DNA from: an uncultured Collinsella sp.
GTDB taxonomy: Bacteria > Actinomycetota > Coriobacteriia > Coriobacteriales > Coriobacteriaceae
Length of the DNA: 11,196 bases
NCBI GenBank assembly: GCA_902492855.1
Contig: CABUMU010000064.1
Coordinates: 1-11,196, forward strand
Direction of reading: 5' to 3'
The notes beneath the pieces were generated by a model. That model was not told where the DNA came from. It was given only the letters and a program-made list of their open reading frames with translations, and did no database searches. Positions 1-6,294 of this stretch are shown piece by piece. Both the position numbers and the translations under genes were made by a program. The first letter of the stretch is position 1, and every line of letters starts with the position of its first letter.

Positions 1-26
1 GGCCCGTGGGTTATACCCTAAGAGCA

Positions 27-56
27 AACCACCCTTTTTAAGGGTGGTTCTGATTT
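27..56 (+). terminator. Terminator-like hairpin at window start
   Basis: A perfect 10-bp stem (27-36 with 40-49, AACCACCCTT against AAGGGTGGTT) with a 3-nt TTT loop is followed by a short T-rich tail (CTGATTTT). It probably ends a plus-strand gene that lies left of the window. The T tract is interrupted, so an attenuator or a protein-binding dyad is also possible. Confidence 0.55.
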
Positions 57-60
57 TGGA

Positions 61-265
61 GTGGTTGTGAAAACGCACCGGTGAAGTGCTGTCTCTGCGC
101 CGCGAACGGAATCAACCGCGATGATCAGCAAAAACGTTTTGCCGCTGGGGTGTCGATATAAAAATGGTAAAACTGCAAAACCGTTCGCCGAGAAGATAAA
201 ACCCGCAGTTCACGCCTTGATAAACATAGGTAAAGTGTTTAGCAGTTTATCGGCCGCATGCTAAC
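61..265. other. Leader region of the transaldolase gene, no gene seen
   Basis: I see no coding region here. The stretch is more AT-rich than the genes around it and should hold the transaldolase promoter. I could not find a convincing sigma-70 pair: TATAAA at 157-162 and TTGATA at 217-222 lack properly spaced partners. A short dyad AACTGC (171-176) / GCAGTT (205-210) is the only symmetry I noticed, and it could be chance. Confidence 0.4.
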
Positions 266-281
266 GAAAGGAATCAGGCAG

Positions 282-986
282 ATGGCAATCAAGGTGTTCG
301 CTGACGGTGCAAACCTCGAGGGCATGCTCGACATGTACGAGAACGGCAACGTTCAGGGTTTTACGACCAACCCGTCCCTTATGAAGAAGGGCGGCGTGAC
401 GGATTACCGCGCGTTTGCCAAGGAGGTCCTGGCCCACATCACCGATGTGTCCGTGTCGTTTGAGGTCTTTGCCGACGACGTCGAGACCATGGAGGTCGAG
501 GCGCGCGAGATCGCCACCTGGGCCGAGAACGTCTACGTCAAGATTCCGTGCGTGACCACCAAGGGCGAGTCCACCGCCGAGCTGGTGCGCAAGCTTTCGG
601 CCGACGGCATCAAGGTCAACGTCACCACCATCTTTACGCCTACGCAGGTCGACGAGATGGTCGAGGCCGTTGACGCCGAGACGCCGTCCATCATCTCGCT
701 CTTTGCCGGCCGCATTGCCGATACCGGCGTCGATCCCATTCCGTTTGTGACGGAGTCGGTCAAGAAGGCCGCCGCCAAGCCCAACTGCGAGGTCCTGTGG
801 GCGTCCACGCGCGAGCTCATCAACATCTACCAAGCCGAAGCCTGCGGTTGCCAGATCATCACGGTGCCCAACAGCATCCTGGCCAAGCGCAAGAACATCG
901 GCCGTGATCCGTACGAGGTCTCGCTCGATACCGTGCGCGGTTTTTCCAAGGATATTGCCTCGCTCGGCTTCCATATCCTGCCGTAA
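282..986 (+). CDS. tal: Transaldolase, small Staphylococcus-type family
   Basis: Predicted 234-residue cytosolic transaldolase of the non-oxidative pentose phosphate pathway, moving a dihydroxyacetone unit between sugar phosphates through a Schiff base. The protein reads as a single TIM-barrel domain. The N-terminal strand has the KVFADGA motif (residues 4-10), then GFTTNPSLM (26-34), the Schiff-base lysine K87 in VYVKIPCV, SLFAGRIADTGVDP (139-152) and LLWASTRE-like VLWASTRE (171-178). Length and motifs match from memory the short transaldolases of Staphylococcus and relatives rather than E. coli TalB (over 300 residues); fructose-6-phosphate aldolase is a close alternative. I chose ATG 282 over the in-frame ATG at 258 because GAAAGGA (266-272) sits 9 nt before 282, whereas 258 has no ribosome site. 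The gene is monocistronic. Its last 21 bases recur at 1120-1140. Confidence 0.9.
   Translation: MAIKVFADGANLEGMLDMYENGNVQGFTTNPSLMKKGGVTDYRAFAKEVLAHITDVSVSFEVFADDVETMEVEAREIATWAENVYVKIPCVTTKGESTAELVRKLSADGIKVNVTTIFTPTQVDEMVEAVDAETPSIISLFAGRIADTGVDPIPFVTESVKKAAAKPNCEVLWASTRELINIYQAEACGCQIITVPNSILAKRKNIGRDPYEVSLDTVRGFSKDIASLGFHILP
964..984 (+). repeat. Direct repeat copy A, end of the transaldolase gene
   Basis: The last 21 sense bases of the transaldolase gene, encoding GFHILP just before the stop, recur at 1120-1140 with one mismatch (C/T at 971 versus 1127). The copies are 156 bp apart and in the same reading phase. Confidence 0.8.
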
Positions 987-1016
987 CGCGAACACTGGCT
1001 GCGCCGAGGGTTGTTC

Positions 1017-1088
1017 GCCCCGGCCTTTCCTTTCCCTATCGCTCACGCGCTTCGCGAGGGTCGCGCTAGGCAAAGGAAAGGCCGGGGC
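1017..1088. repeat. 72-nt hairpin with 17-bp perfect arms, REP-like
   Basis: The outer stem is a perfect 17-bp pairing of 1017-1033 with 1072-1088 (GCCCCGGCCTTTCCTTT against AAAGGAAAGGCCGGGGC). After one mismatch, CCTA (1035-1038) pairs with TAGG (1067-1070), and the apex holds a further small CGCG/CGCG hairpin (1046-1056). Neither strand has a T tract after the stem, so an intrinsic terminator is unlikely. It sits between the two copies of the transaldolase tail (964-984, 1120-1140), which suggests an inserted palindromic unit. REP-like is a description of form only; I cannot confirm other genomic copies. Confidence 0.75.
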
Positions 1089-1119
1089 TGCCGACACGAA
1101 CTTGCCAGTAGGTTGGTAA

Positions 1120-1140
1120 TCGGCTTTCATATCCTGCCGT
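1120..1140 (+). repeat. Direct repeat copy B, duplicated transaldolase tail
   Basis: This copy of the transaldolase 3' end has 20 of 21 bases identical to 964-984. It lacks the stop codon and runs straight on into the 1144-1190 repeat, in the same frame as the gene. This looks like a remnant left by an insertion or tandem duplication of 156 bp. It is non-coding now, because the gene stops at 986. Confidence 0.75.
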
Positions 1141-1143
1141 GGA

Positions 1144-1190
1144 CAAAGGTACCCCCGCCTGCGCCGTGCAAAACTGAGAGTATTCAGCAA
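1144..1190 (+). repeat. Inverted repeat, left copy (about 47 nt)
   Basis: By hand alignment, 37 of 47 positions match the reverse complement of 1311-1357. The best core is 1165-1190, with 22 of 26 identical; shared blocks are CGTGCAAAA, GAGTATTC and GCAA, preceded by a run of C. The copy contains a small CTGA/TCAG hairpin (1174-1187). It lies on the transaldolase side of the terminator, while its partner lies next to the tex stop codon. Confidence 0.7.
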
Positions 1191-1223
1191 GGTAAAGGTC
1201 TTTACCAGTTAACCGAAGCACGG

Positions 1224-1271
1224 AACAGCCCCCGTTTTGGCTCTGACGACGCTAAAACGGGGGCTGTTTTT
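1224..1271 (+). terminator. Strong intrinsic terminator after transaldolase
   Basis: A 15-bp perfect stem (1224-1238 with 1254-1268, AACAGCCCCCGTTTT) is extended by a G-U and two G-C pairs to 18 bp, with a 9-nt loop, and leads directly into TTTTT (1267-1271). It is a classic rho-independent terminator for plus-strand transcription. On the minus strand only two T residues follow the stem, so it would be a poor terminator for tex. Confidence 0.9.
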
Positions 1272-1310
1272 GACTTTATTGCCTCTGAGGGGCGTTCGGG
1301 GCGGCGGAAA

Positions 1311-1357
1311 TTGCAGAATACTCGCGATTTTGCACGTCGCGAGAGGGGGGACCCTTG
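1311..1357 (-). repeat. Inverted repeat, right copy (about 47 nt)
   Basis: Minus-strand partner of the 1144-1190 repeat. It begins 12 nt after the tex stop codon (read in the tex direction) and carries its own 7-bp hairpin, CTCGCGA (1321-1327) with TCGCGAG (1337-1343). No T tract follows on either strand, so it is not a convincing tex terminator, although it is the only hairpin close to the tex 3' end. Confidence 0.7.
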
Positions 1358-1368
1358 CTTTAGGTGGT

Positions 1369-3516
1369 TTACTTCCCCTGCACCATGGTGAGCGAGATCT
1401 TCTTGCGGTCGCGATCGACCTTTTCCACCCACACCTTTACCGTGTCGCCGACGCGTACCACGTCGCTCGGGTGCTTGACGAAGCGGTTGGCGAGCTTGGA
1501 GATATGCACGAGGCCGTCCTGGTGCACGCCCACGTCGACGAAGGCGCCAAAGTCCACAACGTTGCGCACCGTGCCCTTGAGTTCCATGCCGGGCTCTAGG
1601 TCGTCGATGGAAAGTGCCGAGCGGCTAAAGACCACCTCGGGCGCGTCGTCGCGCGGGTCGCGGCCGGGCTTCTTGAGCTCGTTGACGATGTCGATGAGCG
1701 TGAGGGTGCCGCAGTCCAGGTCGCTTGCCAGCGCCGAGATGCTGCCCAGACGGCGCTCAATGTCGGGCACGCCGCCACGGCTGAGCTCGCTGGCTTTAAC
1801 GCCTGCGCGCTCCAGGACGGACGTGGCCACCTCGTAGCTTTCGGGGTGGACGCTCGTCGCGTCGAGCGGGTTCTTGCCACCGCTGATGCGCAGGAAGCCC
1901 GCGGCGTTGAGATATGCCTTGGGCCCCAGTTTGGGGACCTTCTTAAGCTGGCGGCGATCGGTAAAGGCACCGTTTTCCTCGCGGTAGGCCACGATGTTCT
2001 TGGCCACGCTCGGCGTAATGCCCGATACGTATCCCAGCAGGCTCGCGCTCGCGGTGTTCACGTCGACACCCACGCGGTTGACGACGTCCTCCACCACGTG
2101 GCCCAGGGTGCGCGAGAGCTCGGCCTGGTCAAGGTCGTGCTGGTACTGGCCCACGCCGATGGACTGGGGCGGAATCTTGACGAGCTCTGCCAGTGGGTCC
2201 TGCAGGCGGCGGCCCAGGCTCATGGCGCCGCGCACGGTGACGTCCAGGTCGGGATACTCCTGGCTCGCGAGCTCGGAGGCGGAGTACACCGACGCGCCGG
2301 CCTCGTTAACAATGGTGTATCGCAGCCCAGGCGCCTGCTCGGCAATGAACTCCGAGACGACTTCCTCGGTCTCGCGGCTGGCGGTGCCGTTGCCGATGAC
2401 GACGGTGTTGACACCGTCCTTTTTGACGAGGCGGGCGAGCTCGCGTTTGGTGCCGGCGACGTCACGGCGCGGCTTGGTGGGGTAGACCACGCCGTGGTCG
2501 AGTAGCTTGCCGGTTTCGTCCATGACGGCGACCTTGCAGCCGGTGCGGTAGCCCGGGTCGAGCGCGAGCACGCGGGCGCCGCGCACGGGGCGTGCCGAGA
2601 GCAAGCCTTCGAGATTCTTGGCAAAGACGTTGATGGCCTCGGTCTGGGCGCGGACGGTGAGCTTGGCACGGGCCTCGCGCTCCAGCGAGGGGGCCATGAG
2701 GCGCTTGTAACCGTCGGCGATGGCGGCATCGAAGATGGGAGCAAACACGCCCTGGCGGCGGGGCCAGCGGCTGCCGAGGCGCGCTGTGGCGGCAGCGCCG
2801 TCGACGTTCACGCGCACGCGGAGCTTGCCCTCGCGCTCACCGCGGTCGATAGCCAGCACGCGGTGGTTGGGTATACGGCGCAGTGGCTCATCATAGCTGT
2901 AGTACGGCTCGTAGGGAGTCTTTTCGGCGGGGTCGGTGGCCTCGACGACGATGTCGGCGGTGTTTTGCGTAAAGGCGCGCAGGTCGGCGACGTTCTCGGG
3001 GTCCTCAGCCACCGTCTCGGCCACGATGTCGGCGGCGCCGGCGAGTGCCTTCTCGGGCGTGTCGAAGCCGGCCTCCTCGTTGACGTATGCCGCGGCGGCG
3101 TCGAGCGCGCTGCCCTTGGCCGAGGCCTGCATGATAATCATGTTGGCGAGCGGCTCCAGGCCGGCCTCGCGGGCCTTCTGCGCGCGAGTCATGCGCTTTT
3201 TGCGGTAGGGCTTGTAGAGGTCCTCGACACGCTGGAGCTGCGTGGCCTCGCGAATCTGCTGTTCGAGTTCGGGCGTGAGCTTGCCCTGGGCGTCGATGAG
3301 CAGAATGACGTCCTCTTTGCGCTGCTCAAGATTGCGCAGGTAGGACAGGCGCTCGTCGAGTGCGCGCAGGGCGACGTCGTCCATGCCACCCGTGGCTTCC
3401 TTGCGGTAGCGCGAGATAAAGGGGATGGTGTTGCCCTCGTCGATGAGCTTGACGGCCGCCTCGACGTTGGCGGCCTTAAGGTTGAGCTCGCGCGCGAGCT
3501 GGGCGATAAGATCCAT
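1369..3516 (-). CDS. tex: Tex family RNA-binding transcription accessory protein
   Basis: Predicted 715-residue cytosolic Tex protein, a nucleic-acid-binding factor related to Spt6 and linked in other bacteria to transcription and stress tolerance. Domain order is typical: a helical N-terminal region (about 1-200), a YqgF/RNase H-like domain starting at RVLALDPGYRTG (about 315-440), a helix-hairpin-helix region (about 480-545, NTASASLLGYVSGI then LKKVPKLGPKAYLNAAGFLRI split over two hairpins), and a C-terminal S1 RNA-binding domain (about 643-711, with NVVDFGAFVDVGV and GLVHIS). Start ATG 3516 is preceded by AAGGAG (minus strand, 3521-3526). Upstream in-frame codons to 3603 lack a ribosome site and run into the 3598-3759 repeat. 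The gene stands alone, convergent with transaldolase; I see no good tex terminator. Length is slightly below the 770-odd residues of enterobacterial Tex, as in many Gram-positives. Confidence 0.95.
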   Translation of the reverse strand: MDLIAQLARELNLKAANVEAAVKLIDEGNTIPFISRYRKEATGGMDDVALRALDERLSYLRNLEQRKEDVILLIDAQGKLTPELEQQIREATQLQRVEDLYKPYRKKRMTRAQKAREAGLEPLANMIIMQASAKGSALDAAAAYVNEEAGFDTPEKALAGAADIVAETVAEDPENVADLRAFTQNTADIVVEATDPAEKTPYEPYYSYDEPLRRIPNHRVLAIDRGEREGKLRVRVNVDGAAATARLGSRWPRRQGVFAPIFDAAIADGYKRLMAPSLEREARAKLTVRAQTEAINVFAKNLEGLLSARPVRGARVLALDPGYRTGCKVAVMDETGKLLDHGVVYPTKPRRDVAGTKRELARLVKKDGVNTVVIGNGTASRETEEVVSEFIAEQAPGLRYTIVNEAGASVYSASELASQEYPDLDVTVRGAMSLGRRLQDPLAELVKIPPQSIGVGQYQHDLDQAELSRTLGHVVEDVVNRVGVDVNTASASLLGYVSGITPSVAKNIVAYREENGAFTDRRQLKKVPKLGPKAYLNAAGFLRISGGKNPLDATSVHPESYEVATSVLERAGVKASELSRGGVPDIERRLGSISALASDLDCGTLTLIDIVNELKKPGRDPRDDAPEVVFSRSALSIDDLEPGMELKGTVRNVVDFGAFVDVGVHQDGLVHISKLANRFVKHPSDVVRVGDTVKVWVEKVDRDRKKISLTMVQGK

Positions 3517-3574
3517 GGGACTCCTTGCGTTTAAGGTGCGTTTGCAGCACAGAGCTACCAAGGATACCACCCGT

Positions 3575-3593
3575 CCCAAAAGACTGTTTTGGG
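3575..3593. promoter_or_regulatory. 19-bp dyad upstream of tex, possible operator
   Basis: CCCAAAA (3575-3581) and TTTTGGG (3587-3593) form a perfect 7-bp inverted repeat around GACTG, 59-77 bp upstream of the tex start. There is no T tract, so it is more like a protein-binding dyad than a terminator. I could not identify a clear -35/-10 pair next to it. Confidence 0.35.
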
Positions 3594-3597
3594 GCCG

Positions 3598-3759
3598 CGC
3601 CATGAAAACGGCCTATCTACTACGTTTAACCCGTATGGGTCGACCATTCCCCGGTTTTCCGAGAATACGCAAGCCGTCTACCTGCGGTTTTAATTTCGCA
3701 AAATTCGGCATGGTTGAGGGTAATCGGTTAAACGTAGTAGATAGGCCCATTTCGTGGCG
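3598..3759. mobile_element. 162-bp MITE-like element with 34-bp terminal inverted repeats
   Basis: The left end 3598-3631 and the reverse complement of 3726-3759 match at 31 of 34 positions; the inner 22 bp (3610-3631 with 3726-3747) are perfect, containing CTATCTACTACGTTTAACC. Inside, 3640-3647 can pair with 3710-3717 (one G-U), and AATTT/AAATT (3692-3696, 3701-3705) makes a small hairpin, so the whole element can fold into one branched structure. It has no coding capacity and no T tract at the stem base. I see no clear target-site duplication. The length and terminal repeats resemble a non-autonomous miniature transposable element, but a structured regulatory RNA or protein-binding palindrome upstream of tex cannot be excluded. 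Confidence 0.65.
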
Positions 3760-3783
3760 AACGAATCAAGCCGAGGTGCAAAA

Positions 3784-3831
3784 TAGCCCCCGCCCCAGAA
3801 AAATCGTCGGCAAGGTAGCAAAATGCCCCGC
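3784..3831 (+). repeat. Dispersed intergenic repeat, copy 1
   Basis: Positions 3784-3814 match 8372-8402 at 24 of 31 bases, sharing CCCCG, CC and AGAAAAATC. With a small gap the likeness continues through GGTAG to CCCCGC (to about 3831). The two copies lie in unrelated intergenic gaps, in the same orientation, so this is a dispersed repeat rather than a gene remnant. Confidence 0.5.
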
Positions 3832-3855
3832 GGGCAGGAGGCTGCTCGCGGGGCA
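3820..3855 (-). terminator. Terminator of the SDR-transporter-Gfo operon
   Basis: A 14-bp stem (3824-3837 with 3842-3855, one G-U pair, GAGG loop) is GC-rich. Read on the minus strand it is followed by TTTTGC. It lies 73 nt after the Gfo/Idh/MocA stop codon and is the only terminator found for the three-gene operon, so all three genes probably share its transcript end. Confidence 0.8.
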
Positions 3856-3927
3856 AAGAAGAGGGGCTTGTTGGTGACGGACCGAAGGGTTCGGCATGGG
3901 GTTTCTGCCGCGGTCGCTCTTAAGGCA

Positions 3928-4968
3928 TTACAGCTCGACGAGCTGGCCGGTCTCGGCGGCCTCCTTGATAGCGTTGAGAAGCGTGAGCGTCTTAACGTTG
4001 TCGGCGGGGGTCACGACGGGCTCGACCTCGCGGCGGACAACCTTCACAAAGTGCTTGAGCTGCATCTTGTGCGGCAGTGCCGGGTCGACGGCCGGAATCT
4101 CCATCTGCAGCGGCTTGTGCCAGTTGGAGGCGCCGTCGTAGGAGAACTGGTGCAGGCGGGGCAGCGACAGGGCGCCCTTAGTGCCGCCGATAAAGTAGGC
4201 GTCGGCGTCGAAGGGGCGGTACTGCGGGTCCTCGCGAGCGGTTGCCTCCCAGTTCCAGGGGCTGGCGGTGGCGTCGGAGATGGTCATGCTTGCGAGCGCG
4301 CCATCGGCAAAACGGACGTTGACCACGGCGGAGTCCTCGGTCTCAAAACCGCGGGCGGCGCTGGACTGCATACCCTGGACGGCAACGGGCTCGCCCAGCA
4401 GGTAGCGGAGCAGGTCGACGTCGTGCACCAGGTTGACCAGGATCGGGCCGGCACCCTTCTTGCGGCGCCATTCGACATCGAAGTACTCGTCATTCTTATA
4501 GATCATGTAGTGGAAGCTCGACACGGTGAGCTTGCCCAGCTCGCCGGACTCGATGATCTCCTTGGCCTTGTTGACGAAGGGGTTGTGGCGACGGTGCTGA
4601 CCCACGAGCACGGGCACGCCGGCGGTCTCGGCCTCGGCAGCAAAGGCCTGGGCATCCTCCAGGTCGTTGGAGATCGGCTTTTCGACCAGCGGCACGATGT
4701 TGCGCTTTACAGCCTCGCGGGCAACGCCCAGGTGCAGGTCGTTGGGGGTGGCGATAATGACGGCCTCGGGCTTGACCTCGTCCATCATCTGAGCGGGATC
4801 GGTGTAAAACGGCACGCCGGCGGCCTCGGCCGTGGCGCGGGCGCCCTCAAAGGCGTCGGCGATGGCGACGAGCTCGGCCTCGGGCTCCTCGGTGACAAAG
4901 CGGATGTGGTTGCGGCCCATGGCGCCGGCGCCGATAACGGCAATGCGGACGGGGTTGATCTCAGACAT
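3928..4968 (-). CDS. Gfo/Idh/MocA family NAD(P)-dependent oxidoreductase
   Basis: Predicted 346-residue cytosolic dehydrogenase acting on a hydroxyl group of a sugar, cyclitol or similar compound; the substrate is not readable. The N-terminal Rossmann fold has GAGAMG (residues 13-18) and IIATPNDLH (71-79), and the family EKP motif follows at 96-98 (K97 is the usual catalytic lysine). The C-terminal alpha/beta domain carries NLVHDVDLLRYLLGEP (179-194), giving H182 and D185. The acidic residue usually four positions before that histidine is V178 here; I recall a similar NL(V/I)HDxDLLR variant in a subgroup of this family. ATG 4968 is preceded by AAGGAG with 5-nt spacing. It is the last gene of the operon with the transporter and SDR, followed by a terminator. 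The family assignment is firm, the role is not. Confidence 0.93.
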   Translation of the reverse strand: MSEINPVRIAVIGAGAMGRNHIRFVTEEPEAELVAIADAFEGARATAEAAGVPFYTDPAQMMDEVKPEAVIIATPNDLHLGVAREAVKRNIVPLVEKPISNDLEDAQAFAAEAETAGVPVLVGQHRRHNPFVNKAKEIIESGELGKLTVSSFHYMIYKNDEYFDVEWRRKKGAGPILVNLVHDVDLLRYLLGEPVAVQGMQSSAARGFETEDSAVVNVRFADGALASMTISDATASPWNWEATAREDPQYRPFDADAYFIGGTKGALSLPRLHQFSYDGASNWHKPLQMEIPAVDPALPHKMQLKHFVKVVRREVEPVVTPADNVKTLTLLNAIKEAAETGQLVEL

Positions 4969-4998
4969 TTCGACTCCTTAATACTGGTGACCGGTGGA

Positions 4999-5029
4999 AT
5001 GCGACAAAGGGGCTGTCCCTTTGTCGCAT
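4999..5029. repeat. Palindrome with 13-bp perfect arms between operon genes
   Basis: ATGCGACAAAGGG (4999-5011) pairs perfectly with CCCTTTGTCGCAT (5017-5029) around a 5-nt loop. It sits in the 69-nt spacer between the transporter stop and the Gfo/Idh/MocA ribosome site. No T tract follows on either strand, so it should not terminate; such hairpins within operons often block 3' decay and shift the ratio of upstream to downstream message. In form it resembles REP units. Confidence 0.75.
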
Positions 5030-5037
5030 CGGTAAAA

Positions 5038-6294
5038 CTAGGCGGACTTCTTCTTGCTGTCGGAGACCATCATGTAGACGGTGAGCACGACGGCGATGGC
5101 GGCGATCACAATGGCGCCGTAGAAGGACTGCTGGTAGGCGGCGCTGCCGGCCTCGGCGTGATACAGCACGGCGGTGATGGGCTGGCTGATCCAGGTGGAA
5201 GCGGCATAACCCAAAAACATGATGCCGTAGTTGACGCCGATGTTACTGGTGCCAAAGGCGCCACCGGTGAGCGGCGGGTAGATGACGAGCAGAGCGCCAA
5301 AGCTAAAGCCGAGCAGAGCGAGCGCCACAAAGAACATGGCCTGCGTAAAGCTCATCGACATGATGACGAGTGCGACGATGGTGACGACAAGGCTGATGAG
5401 CAGCGACTTATAGGCGCCGAGCTTGTCGATGATCTGGCCAAAGGACAGACGGCCGACCAGGTTGGCGCAGGTGTTGACGGAGACCACCACACCGCCGAGG
5501 GCGACGGCCGCGGCGCTCGTGGGGTCGGCGAAGAGCTGAACGGCGGCGATGGAGGCAACCTTGCCCACGAGCAGGGTGCCCGCGGTGGCGGCAAAGGCGA
5601 AGGTGACGATGAGGACCCAGAAGCGCGGGGTCTTGACCATCTCACCCGGGGTGAGGTCGCCGAAGGTGCCAGCATGCGCGCCGCCCTTGGGGGCCTCGAA
5701 GCCCTCGGGCAGCCAACCGGCCTCGGGGGCCTTCAGGAACAGGGCGGAGGCGGCGATCGTCACAAAGAAGATGACGCCGAGCGCCTTAAGGGCGCCAAAG
5801 ATGCCCAGGCTCGGGATGAGCAGCGAGGCGAGCACCGGGGACAGCACGGCGGGACCGGCGGTCGAAGCGGCCAGGGTGATGCCGGAGGCGAGACCCTTCT
5901 TGTCGATGAACCACTTTTGGCCGGTGGTGAGCGCCGGGTTGTAGCCCAGGCCGTTGCCGACAGCGGCGACGAGCGAGAACCACAGGTAGAACTGCCACGG
6001 CTCGGTGACGGTGCCGGACATGAACCAGCCCAGGCCGTAGCACACGGCGGCAGCGATCACGACGTTGCGCGGGCCGATCTTATCGGAGATGCGGCCGGCG
6101 AAGATGCCCGTCACGGCCATGATGGTCTGGAAGACGGGGAAAGCCCAGGTAAGGGCGCTCGACCACTCGGGGTAGACGGCGAGCAGATTCTTGCTCACGA
6201 CGGAATACAGCGCGATGGAGCTGATGAAGAACATGGTGACGCACGCGGCGGAAAGCACGACGGCGCGACCCTTGTTGGAGTTGGTGGAAGCCAT
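5038..6294 (-). CDS. OFA-type major facilitator superfamily transporter
   Basis: Predicted 418-residue inner-membrane carrier with about 12 membrane segments, of the oxalate/formate antiporter-like (OFA) branch of the MFS, whose members move organic acids. Family marks are the loop 2-3 motif GRISDKIGPRN (residues 67-77), KWFIDKKGLASGI (127-139), a central cytosolic linker with APEAGWLPEGFE (189-200) then MVKTPRFW (219-226), and a second motif A-like loop GRLSFGQIIDKLG (281-293) in the second half. The lysine-rich C-terminus should be cytosolic. I chose ATG 6294 because the AGAAAGAG stretch lies just before it; the in-frame ATG at 6309 has no ribosome site. It sits between the SDR and Gfo/Idh/MocA dehydrogenase genes, so it probably imports their substrate or exports their product. 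The 66-nt spacer upstream holds a GC-rich GGGAGG/CCTCCC hairpin (6318-6323, 6343-6348). Confidence 0.9.
   Translation of the reverse strand: MASTNSNKGRAVVLSAACVTMFFISSIALYSVVSKNLLAVYPEWSSALTWAFPVFQTIMAVTGIFAGRISDKIGPRNVVIAAAVCYGLGWFMSGTVTEPWQFYLWFSLVAAVGNGLGYNPALTTGQKWFIDKKGLASGITLAASTAGPAVLSPVLASLLIPSLGIFGALKALGVIFFVTIAASALFLKAPEAGWLPEGFEAPKGGAHAGTFGDLTPGEMVKTPRFWVLIVTFAFAATAGTLLVGKVASIAAVQLFADPTSAAAVALGGVVVSVNTCANLVGRLSFGQIIDKLGAYKSLLISLVVTIVALVIMSMSFTQAMFFVALALLGFSFGALLVIYPPLTGGAFGTSNIGVNYGIMFLGYAASTWISQPITAVLYHAEAGSAAYQQSFYGAIVIAAIAVVLTVYMMVSDSKKKSA

Noticed and set aside
1017..1088. Hairpin considered as the transaldolase terminator
   Set aside because: No T tract follows on either strand, and a far better terminator lies at 1224-1271.
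1174..1188. CTGAGA motif recalling a TPP riboswitch
   Set aside because: The other conserved TPP elements are absent, and there is no downstream gene on this strand for it to control.
261..1190. A 309-codon open frame antisense to the transaldolase gene
   Set aside because: The plus-strand frame has clear transaldolase motifs and a ribosome site; the antisense frame has arginine/glycine-rich shadow composition and no motif.
1011..1391. Plus-strand open frame repeating GFHILP downstream of transaldolase
   Set aside because: It crosses the hairpin, the repeat and the strong terminator, has no ribosome site, and resembles nothing; the repeated peptide is explained by the 21-bp duplication.
3517..3603. 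Upstream extension of tex to an earlier ATG at 3603
   Set aside because: The added 29 residues have no Tex likeness, the codon lies inside the inverted-repeat element, and AAGGAG supports ATG 3516.
4999..5029. Hairpin considered as a terminator splitting the operon
   Set aside because: No T tract follows on the transcribed minus strand, and the next gene starts 31 nt later with its own ribosome site.
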